This document shows positions 6,300-6,971 of a stretch of DNA of 6,971 nucleotides, in pieces. The notes under the pieces were generated by a model. The model was not told the DNA's origin, did no database searches, and worked only from the letters and a program-made list of their open reading frames with translations. Each line of letters begins with the position of its first letter. Position 1 is the stretch's first letter. The position numbers and the translations under genes were made by a program. Source of the DNA: JAKAVK01 sp964419095 (GTDB lineage: Archaea; Micrarchaeota; Micrarchaeia; Micrarchaeales; CABMGC01); the NCBI GenBank assembly GCA_964419095.1, contig CAYQOG010000037.1, positions 1-6,971 on the forward strand, read 5' to 3'.

Positions 6300-6902
6300 T
6301 TACTGCTGCGGCCTTCTTGCTGAACGGAGCGCATCAACGTTTATAGGCCCTTCAAGGAGCTCGCGCTGATGCGCATGGTCAACGTAATGCATTGCGTTTG
6401 GAACCTTTTCGCAAATGGCCCTGAGCGCAGGCAGGGCGCCGTCCAGCCTTATTTCTGCCAATCTGCCGGTCGCTATTACGACTAGATCCGTAGCTATTAT
6501 GCGTGCTGCATCTCTCCTGCGCATTTGCAGCGACATGGCGGCCACGTGCTCGTTTCCTCCCTCGAGTTTCGGCATTGTCTTTATTGGCTTCCCGTCCCTC
6601 ACTGCACGCAGGTATTCGTGTATATATGGAGGTATGCCTCCCTGGCGCATGATCCCGAAATATATCTCCTCGTTGCTCATGACCGCGGTTTCTACAAGCA
6701 TTTTCACCATTCGCCTGCTTGAAACCAGCATTTCCATGTCGGAATCGGAGAGTGAGTGATGGTTGTCCAAGAATCTTTCAAGACGAGTTCTGAGCGAATC
6801 CCTGCTTTGCTGGCCGAATGCGTGCTGGACGTCGCCCCTTACTTCGCCGCCGAGCGTCTGCCTTGCGGGCGTTATTCTTACTCCGTTCCATCTCATTGTC
6901 AT
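6300..6902 (-). CDS. Hypothetical protein of about 200 residues, unrecognised
   Basis: I do not recognise this protein. From ATG 6902 it has 200 residues, no signal peptide and no membrane helix, so it is probably cytoplasmic. It looks mainly helical and rich in Arg and Met: an N-terminal part with R9-I-T-P-A-R14, an acidic S52-D-S-D-M-E57, a Gly/Pro turn R86-Q-G-G-I-P-P-Y93, a basic R128-R-R130, a hydrophobic helix D139-L-V-V-I-A-T145, and a His-bearing tail (H172, H176, H178) ending in R-R-P-Q-Q. Its codon use (AGG, AGA, ATA, C/G third positions) resembles the neighbouring genes, which supports a real gene. A second ATG lies two codons in, at 6896. The frame stays open upstream to the right edge (23 codons: L-V-E-K-I-Y-K... 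to G-G-E), so the true start could lie outside the window. trpS follows after 76 bases on the same strand but appears to have its own promoter. Confidence 0.65.
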   Translation of the reverse strand: MTMRWNGVRITPARQTLGGEVRGDVQHAFGQQSRDSLRTRLERFLDNHHSLSDSDMEMLVSSRRMVKMLVETAVMSNEEIYFGIMRQGGIPPYIHEYLRAVRDGKPIKTMPKLEGGNEHVAAMSLQMRRRDAARIIATDLVVIATGRLAEIRLDGALPALRAICEKVPNAMHYVDHAHQRELLEGPINVDALRSARRPQQ

Positions 6903-6948
6903 TTCGCCGCCACACTTCTTTTTTCCATCTAGAAATTTGCCATAGTAG

Positions 6949-6956
6949 TATTTATA
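6949..6956 (-). promoter_or_regulatory. Possible TATA box for the hypothetical gene
   Basis: TATAAATA on the minus strand is followed about 26 bases later by a possible start near 6926, leaving a leader of about 24 bases to ATG 6902. The region is A+T-rich compared with the gene. Against it, the same bases are in an open frame with the gene and could be coding; there is no convincing Shine-Dalgarno sequence before 6902, only GTGGCGGCG. Confidence 0.4.
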
Positions 6957-6971
6957 GATTTTCTCTACAAG

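Overview
This window is a compact, protein-coding stretch with all six genes on the minus strand. It almost certainly comes from an archaeon. The evidence is an archaeal/eukaryal-type tryptophanyl-tRNA synthetase, a Sec11-like signal peptidase with Ser/His/Asp boxes (no bacterial Ser/Lys pair), a VapB antitoxin of the mainly archaeal DUF217/UPF0330 type, TATA-box-like elements 25-30 bases ahead of starts, and heavy use of AGG/AGA and ATA codons. The roughly 50% G+C and tight packing would fit a small DPANN archaeon such as a Micrarchaeota/ARMAN-type lineage, but that placement is a guess.

In transcription order (right to left): (1) an unrecognised ~200-residue protein (6902-6300), whose frame stays open to the right edge; (2) trpS (6223-5096); (3) a VapBC toxin-antitoxin operon (vapB 5064-4822, vapC 4838-4482, overlapping by 17 bases), whose TATA-like promoter touches the trpS stop codon and carries a perfect 22-bp palindrome just before the vapB start; (4) smc (4409-999), a full-length chromosome-organising ATPase; (5) a signal peptidase I gene (988 to the left edge), 10 bases after smc and cut off at its C-terminal end.

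Four genes do housekeeping work: charging tRNA-Trp, chromosome condensation and segregation, signal-peptide removal, and one unknown. The toxin-antitoxin pair between trpS and smc is more A+T-rich than its surroundings and looks like an inserted accessory module with its own regulation. The points most worth attention are the palindromic operator/promoter of vapBC, and the signal peptidase, which has three predicted membrane segments and a long extracytoplasmic insertion holding nine N-glycosylation sequons between its catalytic Ser and His. I saw no rRNA, tRNA, CRISPR array or insertion sequence. Genes cover nearly everything; the only gaps are about 10, 72, 31 and 76 bases long.
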